Translations under genes and position numbers: made by a program
The notes under the pieces: generated by a model
Told to the model about the DNA's origin: nothing
Seen by the model: only the letters and a program-made list of their open reading frames with translations
Database searches by the model: none
Shown: one piece after another, positions 44,552 through 53,512 of the stretch
How positions within the stretch are numbered: position 1 is the stretch's first letter
Layout of the letters: the number at the start of each line of letters is the position of its first letter
Assembly: GCF_000382205.1 (NCBI RefSeq)
Contig: NZ_KB907790.1
Span: 310,001 to 374,000 of the forward strand
Source of the DNA: Dyadobacter beijingensis DSM 21582
Lineage (GTDB): Bacteria; Bacteroidota; Bacteroidia; Cytophagales; Spirosomataceae
DNA: 64,000 nucleotides
Direction of reading: 5' to 3'

Positions 44552-44559
44552 TACTTTTG
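44552..44559 (+). promoter_or_regulatory. Candidate -7 element upstream of tRNA-Cys
   Basis: TACTTTTG matches TAnnTTTG exactly, 49 nt before the mature tRNA. No clear -33 partner. Transcription from it would begin at or just inside the hairpin at 44567-44597. Confidence 0.4.
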
Positions 44560-44566
44560 CACCCGG

Positions 44567-44597
44567 ATTAGCTGCCAGCCCTGTGCGGGCAGCTAAT
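44567..44597 (+). other. Stem-loop in the tRNA-Cys leader
   Basis: ATTAGCTGCC (44567-44576) pairs perfectly with GGCAGCTAAT (44588-44597) around an 11-nt loop, then CTTTTC. It could be a weak terminator for rpsA or a 5' leader structure of the tRNA precursor. Confidence 0.7.
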
Positions 44598-44608
44598 CTT
44601 TTCAAAAC

Positions 44609-44679
44609 GGTTCCGTGGCCGAGTGGCTAGGCAGAGGTCTGCAAAACCTCGTACAGCGGTTCGAATCCGCTCGGAACCT
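44609..44679 (+). tRNA. tRNA-Cys (GCA)
   Basis: The cloverleaf folds fully: acceptor stem GGTTCCG/CGGAACC, a D-arm with GTGGC, an anticodon stem GAGGT/ACCTC with loop CTGCAAA giving anticodon GCA (cysteine), a variable loop, and a T-arm GCGG-TTCGAAT-CCGC. The discriminator base is T, as expected for cysteine tRNA. CCA is not encoded. It has its own upstream -7 element and downstream terminator. Confidence 0.96.
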
Positions 44680-44731
44680 CCCCTTAAATTGTGGCCTTTT
44701 TCCCCGGATTTGGGGCACAATAAAATGCCTG

Positions 44732-44785
44732 AAAAATACCATTTGGACACCGCTTTTTTCACGAGCTCCAAATGGTATTTTTTTT
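44732..44785. terminator. Terminator after tRNA-Cys
   Basis: AAAAATACCATTTGGA (44732-44747) pairs perfectly with TCCAAATGGTATTTTT (44767-44782), followed by further T. The 16-bp stem is A-rich at the 5' foot and T-rich at the 3' foot. Confidence 0.88.
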
Positions 44786-44892
44786 GGTATTTTGCTGAAA
44801 ATCAGCTCCTAAAAATTTTGTAACCTTCGTTAAATTAACTCGATAAATTAGACAAATTATAAATAAGATGGTGGGGTAAAATATCCCTTAAA

Positions 44893-44900
44893 TACTTTTG
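44893..44900 (+). promoter_or_regulatory. Candidate -7 element of the respiratory operon
   Basis: TACTTTTG, an exact TAnnTTTG match, lies 56 nt before the actA start. No TTG stands at -33, so it may need an activator. It would drive the whole act-cox transcription unit, since no strong terminator is seen until 61658. Confidence 0.45.
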
Positions 44901-44955
44901 TGGATAAAAAATCGTGAGCTAGTTTTGTCTGTTGAAGAATAATGAATAGTTGATT

Positions 44956-46251
44956 ATGAATATACCATTCCGAATGGACGCTAAGTTTTGTTCCTTCTTT
45001 AATTACTCAAAAACCTTTGTAGCTATCCTCTTAGCTATCTTATTAAGCGTACCTGCATTAGTATCTGCGCAGGATAGCACTGCTGCAGCCGGAGCTGCTG
45101 CTGCACCTGCCGGCGGAGGCGACGCTGCCAAAGGTGAGTCGATCTTCAAAAACAATTGCGCCCAGTGTCACGCACCCACCGAGGAGCGAGTAGTTGGCCC
45201 TGGTTTGAAAGGTGCAAGCTCCCGTCACGATTTTGCCTGGCTTACCAAATGGGTACGTAACTCTTCGGCAATGATTGCTTCCGGAGATCCTTACGCGGTA
45301 AAAATTTACAACGAATATTCGAAAGCTCAGATGACGAGCTTCCCGAACCTTTCGGACGACGATATCAAAGCGATTTTCGCTTATGTGGACCAGGCTTCTG
45401 CTGCTCCTGCCGCTGCTGCGGGTGGTGCCGCTCCTGCCGGAGGTGCTGCTGCGGGTGACGCGAAAGGCGGTGCTCCTTCCGACCTGTTCGTGATCGTTCT
45501 CGTTGCGCTGGTGGTTGTAATGGTGCTGGTACTTGGCGTTCTGCTCGTAATCGTATCGCTGCTTTCGAAAGCGGTGAAAGGCGGAGGCGCTGAAACTGAG
45601 GCTCCTGGGGGGGAAGGTTTCGGTGGGCTTCTGAAAAGAATCGCAGTAGACCCGGCTATCCGTTCCGCAACGCTCTGGATCTTCGTATTGCTCGTTTTGA
45701 AATCTACTTTGGACGGAGCGTTTAGTGTAGGCGTTCAGCAGGGATATGCTCCCAAGCAGCCTATTTCATTCTCTCACAAACTGCACGCAGGCGAATATAA
45801 AATCGACTGTAACTACTGCCACACCGGCGTTAACCGCGGTAAGTCGGCGCACATCCCTTCTGCGAACATCTGTATGAACTGCCACGGTGTGATCAAGAAG
45901 GAATCTCCTGAAATTCAAAAGATTTATACTTCCATCGAGAACAACCAGCCTATCGAATGGGTGCGCGTTCACAACCTGCCTGACCTGGCCTACTTCAACC
46001 ACGCACAGCACGTAAACGTGGGTGGTCTGGAATGCCAGAACTGCCACGGCGAGGTGGAAAAAATGGAAGTAATACAGCAACGTTCGTCACTGACGATGGG
46101 ATGGTGTATTGATTGTCACCGTAAAACGGAGGTAAATACCAAAGACAATCAGTACTACGACAAGCTGGTACAGTTGCACGCTTCCGAAAGCAAAGAGGCT
46201 TTGAAAGTAGCGGATATTGGTGGTCTGGAATGTTCTAAGTGCCACTACTAA
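44956..46251 (+). CDS. actA: Alternative Complex III subunit A, multiheme cytochrome c
   Basis: ActA is the multiheme cytochrome c of Alternative Complex III, which oxidises quinol and passes electrons to the oxidase. After a signal peptide (cleavage near VSA), an N-terminal mono-heme domain has CAQCH near residue 64, separated by an alanine-rich linker, a membrane segment (FVIVLVALVVVMVLVLGVLLVIV) and a second membrane helix from the C-terminal part. That part carries five more CxxCH sites (CNYCH, CMNCH, CQNCH, CIDCH, CSKCH), so six hemes in all. The start is ATG 44956; a TTG lies 6 nt earlier. It begins the actABCDEF operon. Confidence 0.94.
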   Translation: MNIPFRMDAKFCSFFNYSKTFVAILLAILLSVPALVSAQDSTAAAGAAAAPAGGGDAAKGESIFKNNCAQCHAPTEERVVGPGLKGASSRHDFAWLTKWVRNSSAMIASGDPYAVKIYNEYSKAQMTSFPNLSDDDIKAIFAYVDQASAAPAAAAGGAAPAGGAAAGDAKGGAPSDLFVIVLVALVVVMVLVLGVLLVIVSLLSKAVKGGGAETEAPGGEGFGGLLKRIAVDPAIRSATLWIFVLLVLKSTLDGAFSVGVQQGYAPKQPISFSHKLHAGEYKIDCNYCHTGVNRGKSAHIPSANICMNCHGVIKKESPEIQKIYTSIENNQPIEWVRVHNLPDLAYFNHAQHVNVGGLECQNCHGEVEKMEVIQQRSSLTMGWCIDCHRKTEVNTKDNQYYDKLVQLHASESKEALKVADIGGLECSKCHY

Positions 46252-46296
46252 TCAAGAAAATAATACCGGATACAACTCATTGTATTGAATAGTTTT

Positions 46297-49200
46297 ATGG
46301 AAAATTCTAATAAAAGATACTGGCGGGGACTTGAAGAGCTGAGGAATGACGAGAAGTTTGTTAAAGATGCGAGTTCAGAGTTCCCAAGTGCACCGACCGA
46401 AAGTCAGTATGAAAGTCTGGTAGATGGCGTAGGAACCCATCGTCGCGATTTCCTTAAAGTATTAGGCTTTGGAATGGCGGCGGTATCATTGGCTGCCTGC
46501 GAAACACCGGTCAAAAAGGCCATCCCGTACGTTAACAAGCCGGAAGGCGAATTCCCGACTATATCTAACTGGTATGCATCCACTTACGCAGAAGGTGGTG
46601 ACTACGCAAGTATCCTGGTCAAAACCCGCGAGGGCCGGCCAATCAAAATAGAAAGCAACTCCCTTTCAAAAGTTTCTTACGGCGTAAGCTCACGGGCACA
46701 CGCTTCGCTGCTCGGCCTGTACGACAACGAGAAATTGAAAGGTCCTAAAAAAGGAGAAGATACCAAAGTAAGCTGGGAAGCGGTTGATAAGGAAATCGCG
46801 GACCAACTCGGACAAATCGCTGCGAAAGGCGGCGCGATCCGGATCCTTACTTCCACTGTAATGAGCCCGTCCACCAAGGCGGTAATCGCAGACTTCACTG
46901 CAAAGTATCCAACCACTACCCACGTGGTTTACGATGCCAACTCTTCTTACGCAATTGTGAAAGGTAATGAGTTGTCATTCGGCAAGGCCGTTATCCCTTC
47001 TTACGATTTCAGCAAAGCGAAAGTAATCGTAGGCATTGACGGCGACTTCCTCGGAACATGGCTTGCACCTGACACATTCTCGAAGCAATTCGCCGACACA
47101 CGTCGCGTAAGCAGCGGGCATGATGGCAACAAGCAAATGTCCCGTTTATACCAATTCGAATCGACGCTATCACTGACCGGCGCCAATGCGGATTACCGCA
47201 CGGCTGTAAAACCTTCACAGGTTGGTCTTGTGGCAGCTGCCCTATATAATAAGGTAGCTGCGAAACTGGGCGGTGCTCCCGCTGCAACAGCTGCATTGAA
47301 TGTAGATCACCTGGACAAAGCGGCGGCGGATCTCGTTGCGGCCAAAGGACAGGCATTGGTTGTTTCAGGCGTCAACGATCCTTCGGTACAAGTAGTAGTA
47401 AATGCGCTGAACAGCCTGCTGGGCAGCTACGGTTCTACTATCAATTTGGACAAACCTGCAAACTACCGCCAGGGTAACGACATCGCTACCAACCAATTGA
47501 TCGACGAGATCAAAGGAGGCAAAGTTTCTGCGTTGATTTTGTGGGGGGCTAACCCGGTTTATGATCACCCACGTGGTGCTGAACTGGCATCTGCATTGCC
47601 ACAGGTTTCATTGAGCGTGTCCTTCAACGACCGCGCTGATGAAACGTCTTCACTTTTGAAATACATCCTTCCTGCACCGCACTACCTCGAATCATGGGGT
47701 GATGCAGAGCCTATTGCAGGATCATACAGCCTTGTTCAGCCGGCGATCAGCTTGATTTTCAGTACGCGCCAGGCACAATCTACGCTTTTGAAATGGGCAG
47801 GAGCTTCGGCTGACTACCATGAATATGTAAAAGCATACTGGAGAAAGAACATTTATCCGCAAGCGGGTGGTGGCGACTTCGAGAAATTCTGGATTAAGTC
47901 CCTGCACGACGGTGTGTTCGACGTAGCGTCAGCTGCGACGGGTGCCGGTGCAACATTCTCCGGAAACCTCGCTGCGGCGGCTGCCGGTATTGCAAAAAGA
48001 TACAAAGCGTCGTCATCAGGCCTGGAACTGGCGATTTTCGAAAACGTAGGTATGGGCACCGGTTTCGCTGCAAACAACCCATGGTTGCAGGAAAATCCAG
48101 ATCCTATTACCAAAGCTACCTGGGATAACCACGCAAATCTTTCACAAAAGACAGCCACCGAGCTTGGCGTAGCGCAAGGTGACGTGGTAAAACTGGATAT
48201 CAAAGGCAAATCGGTAGAATTGCCGGTGATCATTCAGCCAGGTCTGGCGCAAGGCACTGTTGCGGTGGCGGTAGGTTACGGCCGTGAGAAGGCTGGTAAA
48301 TCGGCCAATGGCGTAGGTAAAAACGTATTCCCGTTTGCTACTTTCACCGAAGGCTTCCTGAACTTCACACCAGGAGAAGTAACCCTGTCGAAAACAGGTG
48401 ATACCCGTGAAATCGCTCAGACCCAGACGCACAATACAGTAATGAACCGTAAGTCGGTTCTTCAGGAAACTGTACTTTCTCACTTCCAGAAGGATCCGAT
48501 GGCCGGACGTTTCGTTCCGAAAATCCAGACTTCCGAAGGCGAGGTGGATGCAACAGACCTGTCGCTCTGGAACGGCCATAAATATAAGAACCACTCATGG
48601 GGTATGGTGATCGACCTGAACACCTGCTTCGGTTGCGGATCTTGCGTGATCAGCTGCCAGAACGAGAACAACATCCCGGTGGTAGGTCGTCAGGAAATCA
48701 TCAATGCACGTGAAATGCACTGGCTGCGTATCGACCGCTATTACAGCAGCGACGCGGAGGTAGAAGATCTTCGCGGATTGGAAATCGCTTCCGAAAATCC
48801 GGAAGTTACCTTCCAGCCAATGCTTTGCCAGCATTGTAACAATGCTCCTTGCGAAACGGTATGTCCGGTATTGGCGACTACCCACAGCTCCGAGGGCTTG
48901 AACCAAATGGCATATAACCGTTGCGTGGGTACGAGATATTGTGCAAACAACTGCCCTTATAAAGTACGTCGCTTCAACTGGTTCAAATATTTTGATAACG
49001 ACAACTTCGATTATAACTTCAATAATGACCTCGGTAAAATGGTCATTAACCCTGACGTAACCGTACGTTCAAGAGGGGTAATCGAGAAGTGCTCGATGTG
49101 TGTTCACAGAATCCAGGAAGCGAAGCTGACTGCGAAGAAAGAAAGAAGACGCATTGTTGACGGTGAAGTAAATGTGGCCTGTGCCTCTTCATGCCCAACC

Positions 49201-49392
49201 GACGCGATTACTTTCGGTGACATGAACGATCCGGAAAGTCGCATTTCGAAATTGCTTGAAGTGGAAAGAGAAGGACGCGCATTCCATATGCTGGAAGAAA
49301 TCAACGTTCGTCCGCAAATTTCTTACCTCACAAAGGTCCGTAACAAGGATGCTGCTGCAAAAGCGGAAAAAGCTGAGAAAGAGCACGCTTAA
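46297..49392 (+). CDS. actB: Alternative Complex III subunit B (molybdopterin-oxidoreductase-like iron-sulfur protein)
   Basis: ActB combines a large molybdopterin-oxidoreductase-like region (no cofactor is expected in this family) with a C-terminal iron-sulfur domain. Cluster motifs are CFGCGSCVISCQNENN, CQHCNNAPCETVCP, RYCANNCPYKVRRF and CSMCVHRIQ...CASSCPTDAI. It has a twin-arginine signal beginning unusually late (THRRDFLKVLGFGM at 47-60), followed by a lipobox-like LAAC (C68), so the mature protein is probably lipid-anchored on the periplasmic side. An upstream TTG (46285) is less likely as a start. Length (1031) fits the subunit in Rhodothermus and Flavobacterium. Confidence 0.94.
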   Translation: MENSNKRYWRGLEELRNDEKFVKDASSEFPSAPTESQYESLVDGVGTHRRDFLKVLGFGMAAVSLAACETPVKKAIPYVNKPEGEFPTISNWYASTYAEGGDYASILVKTREGRPIKIESNSLSKVSYGVSSRAHASLLGLYDNEKLKGPKKGEDTKVSWEAVDKEIADQLGQIAAKGGAIRILTSTVMSPSTKAVIADFTAKYPTTTHVVYDANSSYAIVKGNELSFGKAVIPSYDFSKAKVIVGIDGDFLGTWLAPDTFSKQFADTRRVSSGHDGNKQMSRLYQFESTLSLTGANADYRTAVKPSQVGLVAAALYNKVAAKLGGAPAATAALNVDHLDKAAADLVAAKGQALVVSGVNDPSVQVVVNALNSLLGSYGSTINLDKPANYRQGNDIATNQLIDEIKGGKVSALILWGANPVYDHPRGAELASALPQVSLSVSFNDRADETSSLLKYILPAPHYLESWGDAEPIAGSYSLVQPAISLIFSTRQAQSTLLKWAGASADYHEYVKAYWRKNIYPQAGGGDFEKFWIKSLHDGVFDVASAATGAGATFSGNLAAAAAGIAKRYKASSSGLELAIFENVGMGTGFAANNPWLQENPDPITKATWDNHANLSQKTATELGVAQGDVVKLDIKGKSVELPVIIQPGLAQGTVAVAVGYGREKAGKSANGVGKNVFPFATFTEGFLNFTPGEVTLSKTGDTREIAQTQTHNTVMNRKSVLQETVLSHFQKDPMAGRFVPKIQTSEGEVDATDLSLWNGHKYKNHSWGMVIDLNTCFGCGSCVISCQNENNIPVVGRQEIINAREMHWLRIDRYYSSDAEVEDLRGLEIASENPEVTFQPMLCQHCNNAPCETVCPVLATTHSSEGLNQMAYNRCVGTRYCANNCPYKVRRFNWFKYFDNDNFDYNFNNDLGKMVINPDVTVRSRGVIEKCSMCVHRIQEAKLTAKKERRRIVDGEVNVACASSCPTDAITFGDMNDPESRISKLLEVEREGRAFHMLEEINVRPQISYLTKVRNKDAAAKAEKAEKEHA

Positions 49393-49445
49393 TTTTTGAA
49401 AGTTTAGAATAACAGACGATCCAATCATTATAAATAAATAGTAGT

Positions 49446-50879
49446 ATGCATGTTACTTCACCTGTAAGAGAACCGCTGATTCAAGGTGGGAAAACGTACG
49501 CGGACGTAACGGAAGACATATGCCGCCACGTGGAGGCGACTCCAACGAAAGAATGGAAGATTGCTTTCGGACTTTCGCTGATCGTTCTGGCATATGGATC
49601 TGTGTGTCTCGCATGGACCTGGTGGGAAGGCCTCGGAGTTTGGGGTTTGAATAAAACAGTAGGTTGGGCCTGGGACATCACCAACTTCGTATGGTGGGTG
49701 GGTATCGGTCACGCGGGAACGCTGATCTCCGCGATCCTCTTGCTCTTCCGCCAGAAATGGAGAACTTCCATCAACCGCGCAGCGGAAGCGATGACGATCT
49801 TCGCCGTTATTTGTGCTGCTTCGTTTATTTTGATGCACATGGGTCGTCCGTGGATGGCTTACTGGGCGCTTCCATTACCCAATGCATTCGGTTCATTGTG
49901 GGTTAACTTTAACTCGCCACTCGTTTGGGACGTATTCGCGATCAGTACTTACTTCTCCGTATCATTGGTTTTCTGGTACATCGGTCTGATCCCTGACCTT
50001 GCTACCATCCGCGACCGCGCTACAAGCAAAGTTTCGAAATTCATGTACGGAACATTTGCAATGGGCTGGGACGGTTCGGCTAAAACCTGGGCACGTTACG
50101 AATACATTTCATTGATCCTCGCAGGTCTGTCTACGCCACTTGTACTTTCGGTACACACCATTGTAAGTATGGACTTTGCTACCTCGGTAATCCCGGGATG
50201 GCACACGACGATCTTCCCTCCGTACTTCGTTGCGGGTGCGATCTTCTCGGGCTTCGCGATGGTGCAAAACCTGATGCTGATCACACGTGTAGTTTACAAA
50301 CTGGAAGACTACATTACATTGGAACACATCGAGACGATGAACAAGGTAATCACACTGACCGGTTCGGTTGTAGGTGTGGCTTACATTACCGAGTTCTTTA
50401 TCGCATGGTACGGTGGTGTCGAATATGAATACTACGCATTCTTCAACCGTATGACCGGTCCTTACTGGTGGGCATACTGGGCGATGATGACCTGTAACGT
50501 AATCTCTCCACAGCTTTTCTGGTCAAGAAAACTGCGTCGTAGCATCTCGTTTACATTCTTCATCTCAGTGATTGTAAACATCGGTATGTGGTTCGAGCGT
50601 TTCGTAATTATCGTGACCTCCCTGCACCGTGACTACGTACCTTCAAGCTGGACGATGTTCTCGCCAACACGGTACGATATCGGGGATTACATTTTCTCCT
50701 TCGGTTTGTTCTTCACATTGTTCCTCCTGTTCTCGAAATACCTGCCGGTAGTAAACATGGCGGAAGTAAAAGCGGTACTGCGTTCAACTTCTGCGCAGCT
50801 GCCTGCCAAGATCGCCGGCGTGGCGAAAGTAAGACAGCGCGGGGCTGCTGAACCCGCTTACAATAAGGATCAGGAATAA
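49446..50879 (+). CDS. actC: Alternative Complex III subunit C (NrfD-like)
   Basis: ActC is a polytopic membrane protein of the NrfD/PsrC family that binds quinol and forms part of the proton path. The 477 residues contain about ten membrane segments, for example WKIAFGLSLIVLAYGSVCLAW near 33 and HAGTLISAILLLF near 93, and HMGRPWMAYWALPLPN near 129, a conserved feature of the family. It follows actB by 53 nt and precedes actD by 47 nt in one direction. Confidence 0.93.
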   Translation: MHVTSPVREPLIQGGKTYADVTEDICRHVEATPTKEWKIAFGLSLIVLAYGSVCLAWTWWEGLGVWGLNKTVGWAWDITNFVWWVGIGHAGTLISAILLLFRQKWRTSINRAAEAMTIFAVICAASFILMHMGRPWMAYWALPLPNAFGSLWVNFNSPLVWDVFAISTYFSVSLVFWYIGLIPDLATIRDRATSKVSKFMYGTFAMGWDGSAKTWARYEYISLILAGLSTPLVLSVHTIVSMDFATSVIPGWHTTIFPPYFVAGAIFSGFAMVQNLMLITRVVYKLEDYITLEHIETMNKVITLTGSVVGVAYITEFFIAWYGGVEYEYYAFFNRMTGPYWWAYWAMMTCNVISPQLFWSRKLRRSISFTFFISVIVNIGMWFERFVIIVTSLHRDYVPSSWTMFSPTRYDIGDYIFSFGLFFTLFLLFSKYLPVVNMAEVKAVLRSTSAQLPAKIAGVAKVRQRGAAEPAYNKDQE

Positions 50880-50926
50880 AAGCATTGCGTAAAAGCGAAT
50901 TGTAGAGATTATAATTAAGTAATAGT

Positions 50927-51457
50927 ATGGCAGAATTATCTGGTAAATATTTGGTCGGAGTTTACGACGATGACGATACTGTTCTTCACGCGGTTCCCAA
51001 GCTGAGAAAAGCCGGTGTGAAAATTAAAGAAGTATATTCTCCTTTCCCTATCCACGGGCTGGACGAAGCATTGGGACACCCAAGAACCCGCATCGGTATC
51101 GCTGCCTTTATGTTTGGTGTGACAGGGTGCTGCTGCGTGCTGACGCTCATGATCTGGACAATGGGCTATGACTGGCCGATGATCATTGGTGGTAAGGACC
51201 CGCTCTCGATTCCTAACTATATCCCCATTACATTCGAAGGAACAGTACTTTTTACTGCGTTCGGTATGGTGATCACCTTTTTGATTTCAAATGGACTCGG
51301 ACCCGGTACCCATTTCCACCCACGGTTTGATGTTCGTGCGACAGACAACAAGTTTATAATGGCTATCGAGATGAGCAGAAATTCAATGACCGAAGAAGAA
51401 ATATCGAGAGCATTGAAAGACAGCGGCGCGGAAGAAGTCAACATTAAGCAATTCTAA
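50927..51457 (+). CDS. actD: Alternative Complex III subunit D (DUF3341)
   Basis: ActD is a small membrane subunit of the complex. The 176-residue protein matches DUF3341: LVGVYDDDDTVLHAVPKLRKAGVKIKEVYSPFPIHGLD at the start, then two membrane helices (IAAFMFGVTGCCCVLTLMIW, with three consecutive cysteines, and TVLFTAFGMVITFLIS), and the tail THFHPRFDVRATDNKFIMAIE. Its stop shares one base with the actE ATG (TAATG), so the two are translationally coupled. Confidence 0.92.
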   Translation: MAELSGKYLVGVYDDDDTVLHAVPKLRKAGVKIKEVYSPFPIHGLDEALGHPRTRIGIAAFMFGVTGCCCVLTLMIWTMGYDWPMIIGGKDPLSIPNYIPITFEGTVLFTAFGMVITFLISNGLGPGTHFHPRFDVRATDNKFIMAIEMSRNSMTEEEISRALKDSGAEEVNIKQF

Positions 51458-52080
51458 TGGAGTTTAAAGCAATGAAATTGAAAAGTTTATATAGAAACCT
51501 ATTGGTTGTTGCCGTATTGCTTACTGCTGCTGCTGGTTGTAAGAAGGACCCTAACAACCCCGGAAAGGAATATGCTCCAAACATGTACCTGCCAGTAGGT
51601 TACGAGCCATACAAACAGGAGAAAGCGAACCCTATCAACCCGCAAGGCCTTACCATGCGCCTGCCGGTAGCCGGTACGGTGGCACGTCGTAACTACCATA
51701 CCAGCTTCGGATCTTCGGATTCAGCGGTAGTGGACCTGATGGTGTACAACATTCCTGCCGACAGCATCGAGATCGCTGAGAAAGTATTGAAGAACCCGGT
51801 TCCTTTGAACGAGAAGACACTTGCGGAAGGAAAGGTATTGTACGACAGATATTGCCAGCACTGCCACGGCGCAACCGGAGCAGGAGACGGAAAAGTGGGA
51901 GCGATGTACAAAGGTGTTCCCAACTATGCGAGCGACGCTTACAAAAACCTGAACGAAGGACATATTTTCCACGTGATCACGCACGGTAAGGCGCGCATGT
52001 GGCCTCACGGCTCCCAGATCAACCCGGAGGAACGCTGGAAGATCGTACACTACGTACAGAAATTGCAGAAAGGGGCCTAA
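51457..52080 (+). CDS. actE: Alternative Complex III subunit E, mono-heme cytochrome c lipoprotein
   Basis: ActE is the mono-heme cytochrome that passes electrons from ActA toward the oxidase. The 207-residue protein carries a lipoprotein signal (LLVVAVLLTAAAGC, cysteine near residue 27), then a cytochrome c domain with CQHCH near 130 and a distal axial methionine in HGKARMWPHGSQ. Start ATG 51457 overlaps actD; an in-frame ATG 15 nt later (MKLKSLYRN) is also plausible and would give a more standard lipoprotein signal. Confidence 0.93.
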   Translation: MEFKAMKLKSLYRNLLVVAVLLTAAAGCKKDPNNPGKEYAPNMYLPVGYEPYKQEKANPINPQGLTMRLPVAGTVARRNYHTSFGSSDSAVVDLMVYNIPADSIEIAEKVLKNPVPLNEKTLAEGKVLYDRYCQHCHGATGAGDGKVGAMYKGVPNYASDAYKNLNEGHIFHVITHGKARMWPHGSQINPEERWKIVHYVQKLQKGA

Positions 52081-52114
52081 GTACAATTTTGAAAACAGAG
52101 AAATAATTTAAATA

Positions 52115-53491
52115 ATGGCATCAGCACATTCGATTCCTTCTATTGAAGAACGGTTTGAATTTACATCAGGAGCTAAGAAAAGTTTGCTCATTGGTGGCGG
52201 TGTAGGACTGGCTCTTGTACTATTAGGAGCATACCTCGCAGCCAATGGCGGTGGTGGTCACGAAGTGGCTGCGCATGGGGCAGAGCACGCTGCGGCGGCT
52301 GGCCACGCGGCTGCTGAGCACGGAGCGGCTGCGGCTGCCGGACATGGTGCAGACGCACACGGCGCTGCTGCCGAGGGTCACCATGCAAAAAGCTGGGTTG
52401 CGCGCATTTGGGCGAACCTCTGGGTAAACGGTGTATATTTTACCGGAATGTCCGTTGTGGGGATGTTCTTCCTTTCTTATAACTACCTGGCACAGGCTGG
52501 CTGGTCGGCGGTATTCAAAAGAGTTCCTGAGGCACTGCCTGCATTCCTGCCTGTAACAGGTGCAGTATTGATCATTACCTTCCTTCTGGGCGGTCACGAT
52601 CTTTTCCACTGGACGCATGAAGGTTTGTACGAAGTAGGCGGTCCTGAATATGACAAGATCATCGCTGGCAAGCACGGATATCTGAATACGCCTTTCTTCC
52701 TGGGACGCCTCGTTATTTACTTCGTGGTTTGGTACCTGATGTGGAAAAAGCTGCGCAGCCTTTCATTGCAGGAAGATGAAATCGGCGGAACTGAATTTTA
52801 CGAGAAGTCGATCCGTCTGGGAACTGCATTCCTCGTGGTGTTCGGTGTAACATCATCTACTTCCGCATGGGATTTCGTAATGTCGATCGATACTCACTGG
52901 TTCAGCACCATGTTCGGCTGGTATACATTGGCTAGCTGGCACGTGGCCGGTCTGGCTGTTATTACCCTCACGATCGTGACATTGCGTGAAAAGGGTTACC
53001 TGAGAGCGGTAAATTCAAGCCACCTGCGCGACCTTGGTAAGTTTGTATTCGCATTCAGCATTTTCTGGACTTACGTGTGGTTCGCGCAATTCCTTTTGAT
53101 CTACTATGCTAACCTTCCGGAAGAAACGATCTATTTCATCGAGCGTTTCCGCGGACACGGTGGATTTTTCAAGGCGCCATTCTTTATTACTTTGTTCTTG
53201 AACTTCTTCTTCCCATTCCTGGTATTGATGACCCGCGATGCGAAGTTTACACATTCGATCCTGAAAGTGGCGTGCTGGAGTGTGATCGTCGGACACTGGT
53301 TCGATTTCTACACGAACATTATGCCGGGAACGGTTGGTGCAAGTGCTGAACTTGGTCCGTTGGAGTGGGGCTTTTTCCTGATCTTCCTTAGCGCATTTGC
53401 ATATTCGATCGCAAATCAATTGACGAAGGCAAATCTGATCCCGAGAAATCACCCGATGTTGGAGGAATCACTGCATCACGATATCGCCTAA
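52115..53491 (+). CDS. actF: Alternative Complex III subunit F
   Basis: ActF is the second NrfD-type membrane subunit, about ten helices in 458 residues. The transmembrane body is ordinary (for example WVARIWANLWVNGVYFTGMS, FYANLPEETIYFIERF). Unusual is residues 44-92, an insertion of nine histidines among alanine and glycine (HEVAAHGAEHAAAAGHAAAEH and onward), located between the first two helices and so probably at the membrane surface. It follows actE by 34 nt and closes the act genes, 21 nt before coxB. Confidence 0.91.
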   Translation: MASAHSIPSIEERFEFTSGAKKSLLIGGGVGLALVLLGAYLAANGGGGHEVAAHGAEHAAAAGHAAAEHGAAAAAGHGADAHGAAAEGHHAKSWVARIWANLWVNGVYFTGMSVVGMFFLSYNYLAQAGWSAVFKRVPEALPAFLPVTGAVLIITFLLGGHDLFHWTHEGLYEVGGPEYDKIIAGKHGYLNTPFFLGRLVIYFVVWYLMWKKLRSLSLQEDEIGGTEFYEKSIRLGTAFLVVFGVTSSTSAWDFVMSIDTHWFSTMFGWYTLASWHVAGLAVITLTIVTLREKGYLRAVNSSHLRDLGKFVFAFSIFWTYVWFAQFLLIYYANLPEETIYFIERFRGHGGFFKAPFFITLFLNFFFPFLVLMTRDAKFTHSILKVACWSVIVGHWFDFYTNIMPGTVGASAELGPLEWGFFLIFLSAFAYSIANQLTKANLIPRNHPMLEESLHHDIA

Positions 53492-53512
53492 TTGCAAAAC
53501 CAGTAAATCATC

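Noticed and set aside
46297-49392. Active molybdenum oxidoreductase
   Set aside because: Although the middle region is molybdopterin-oxidoreductase-like, gene context identifies ActB of Alternative Complex III, a subunit known to lack the molybdenum cofactor.
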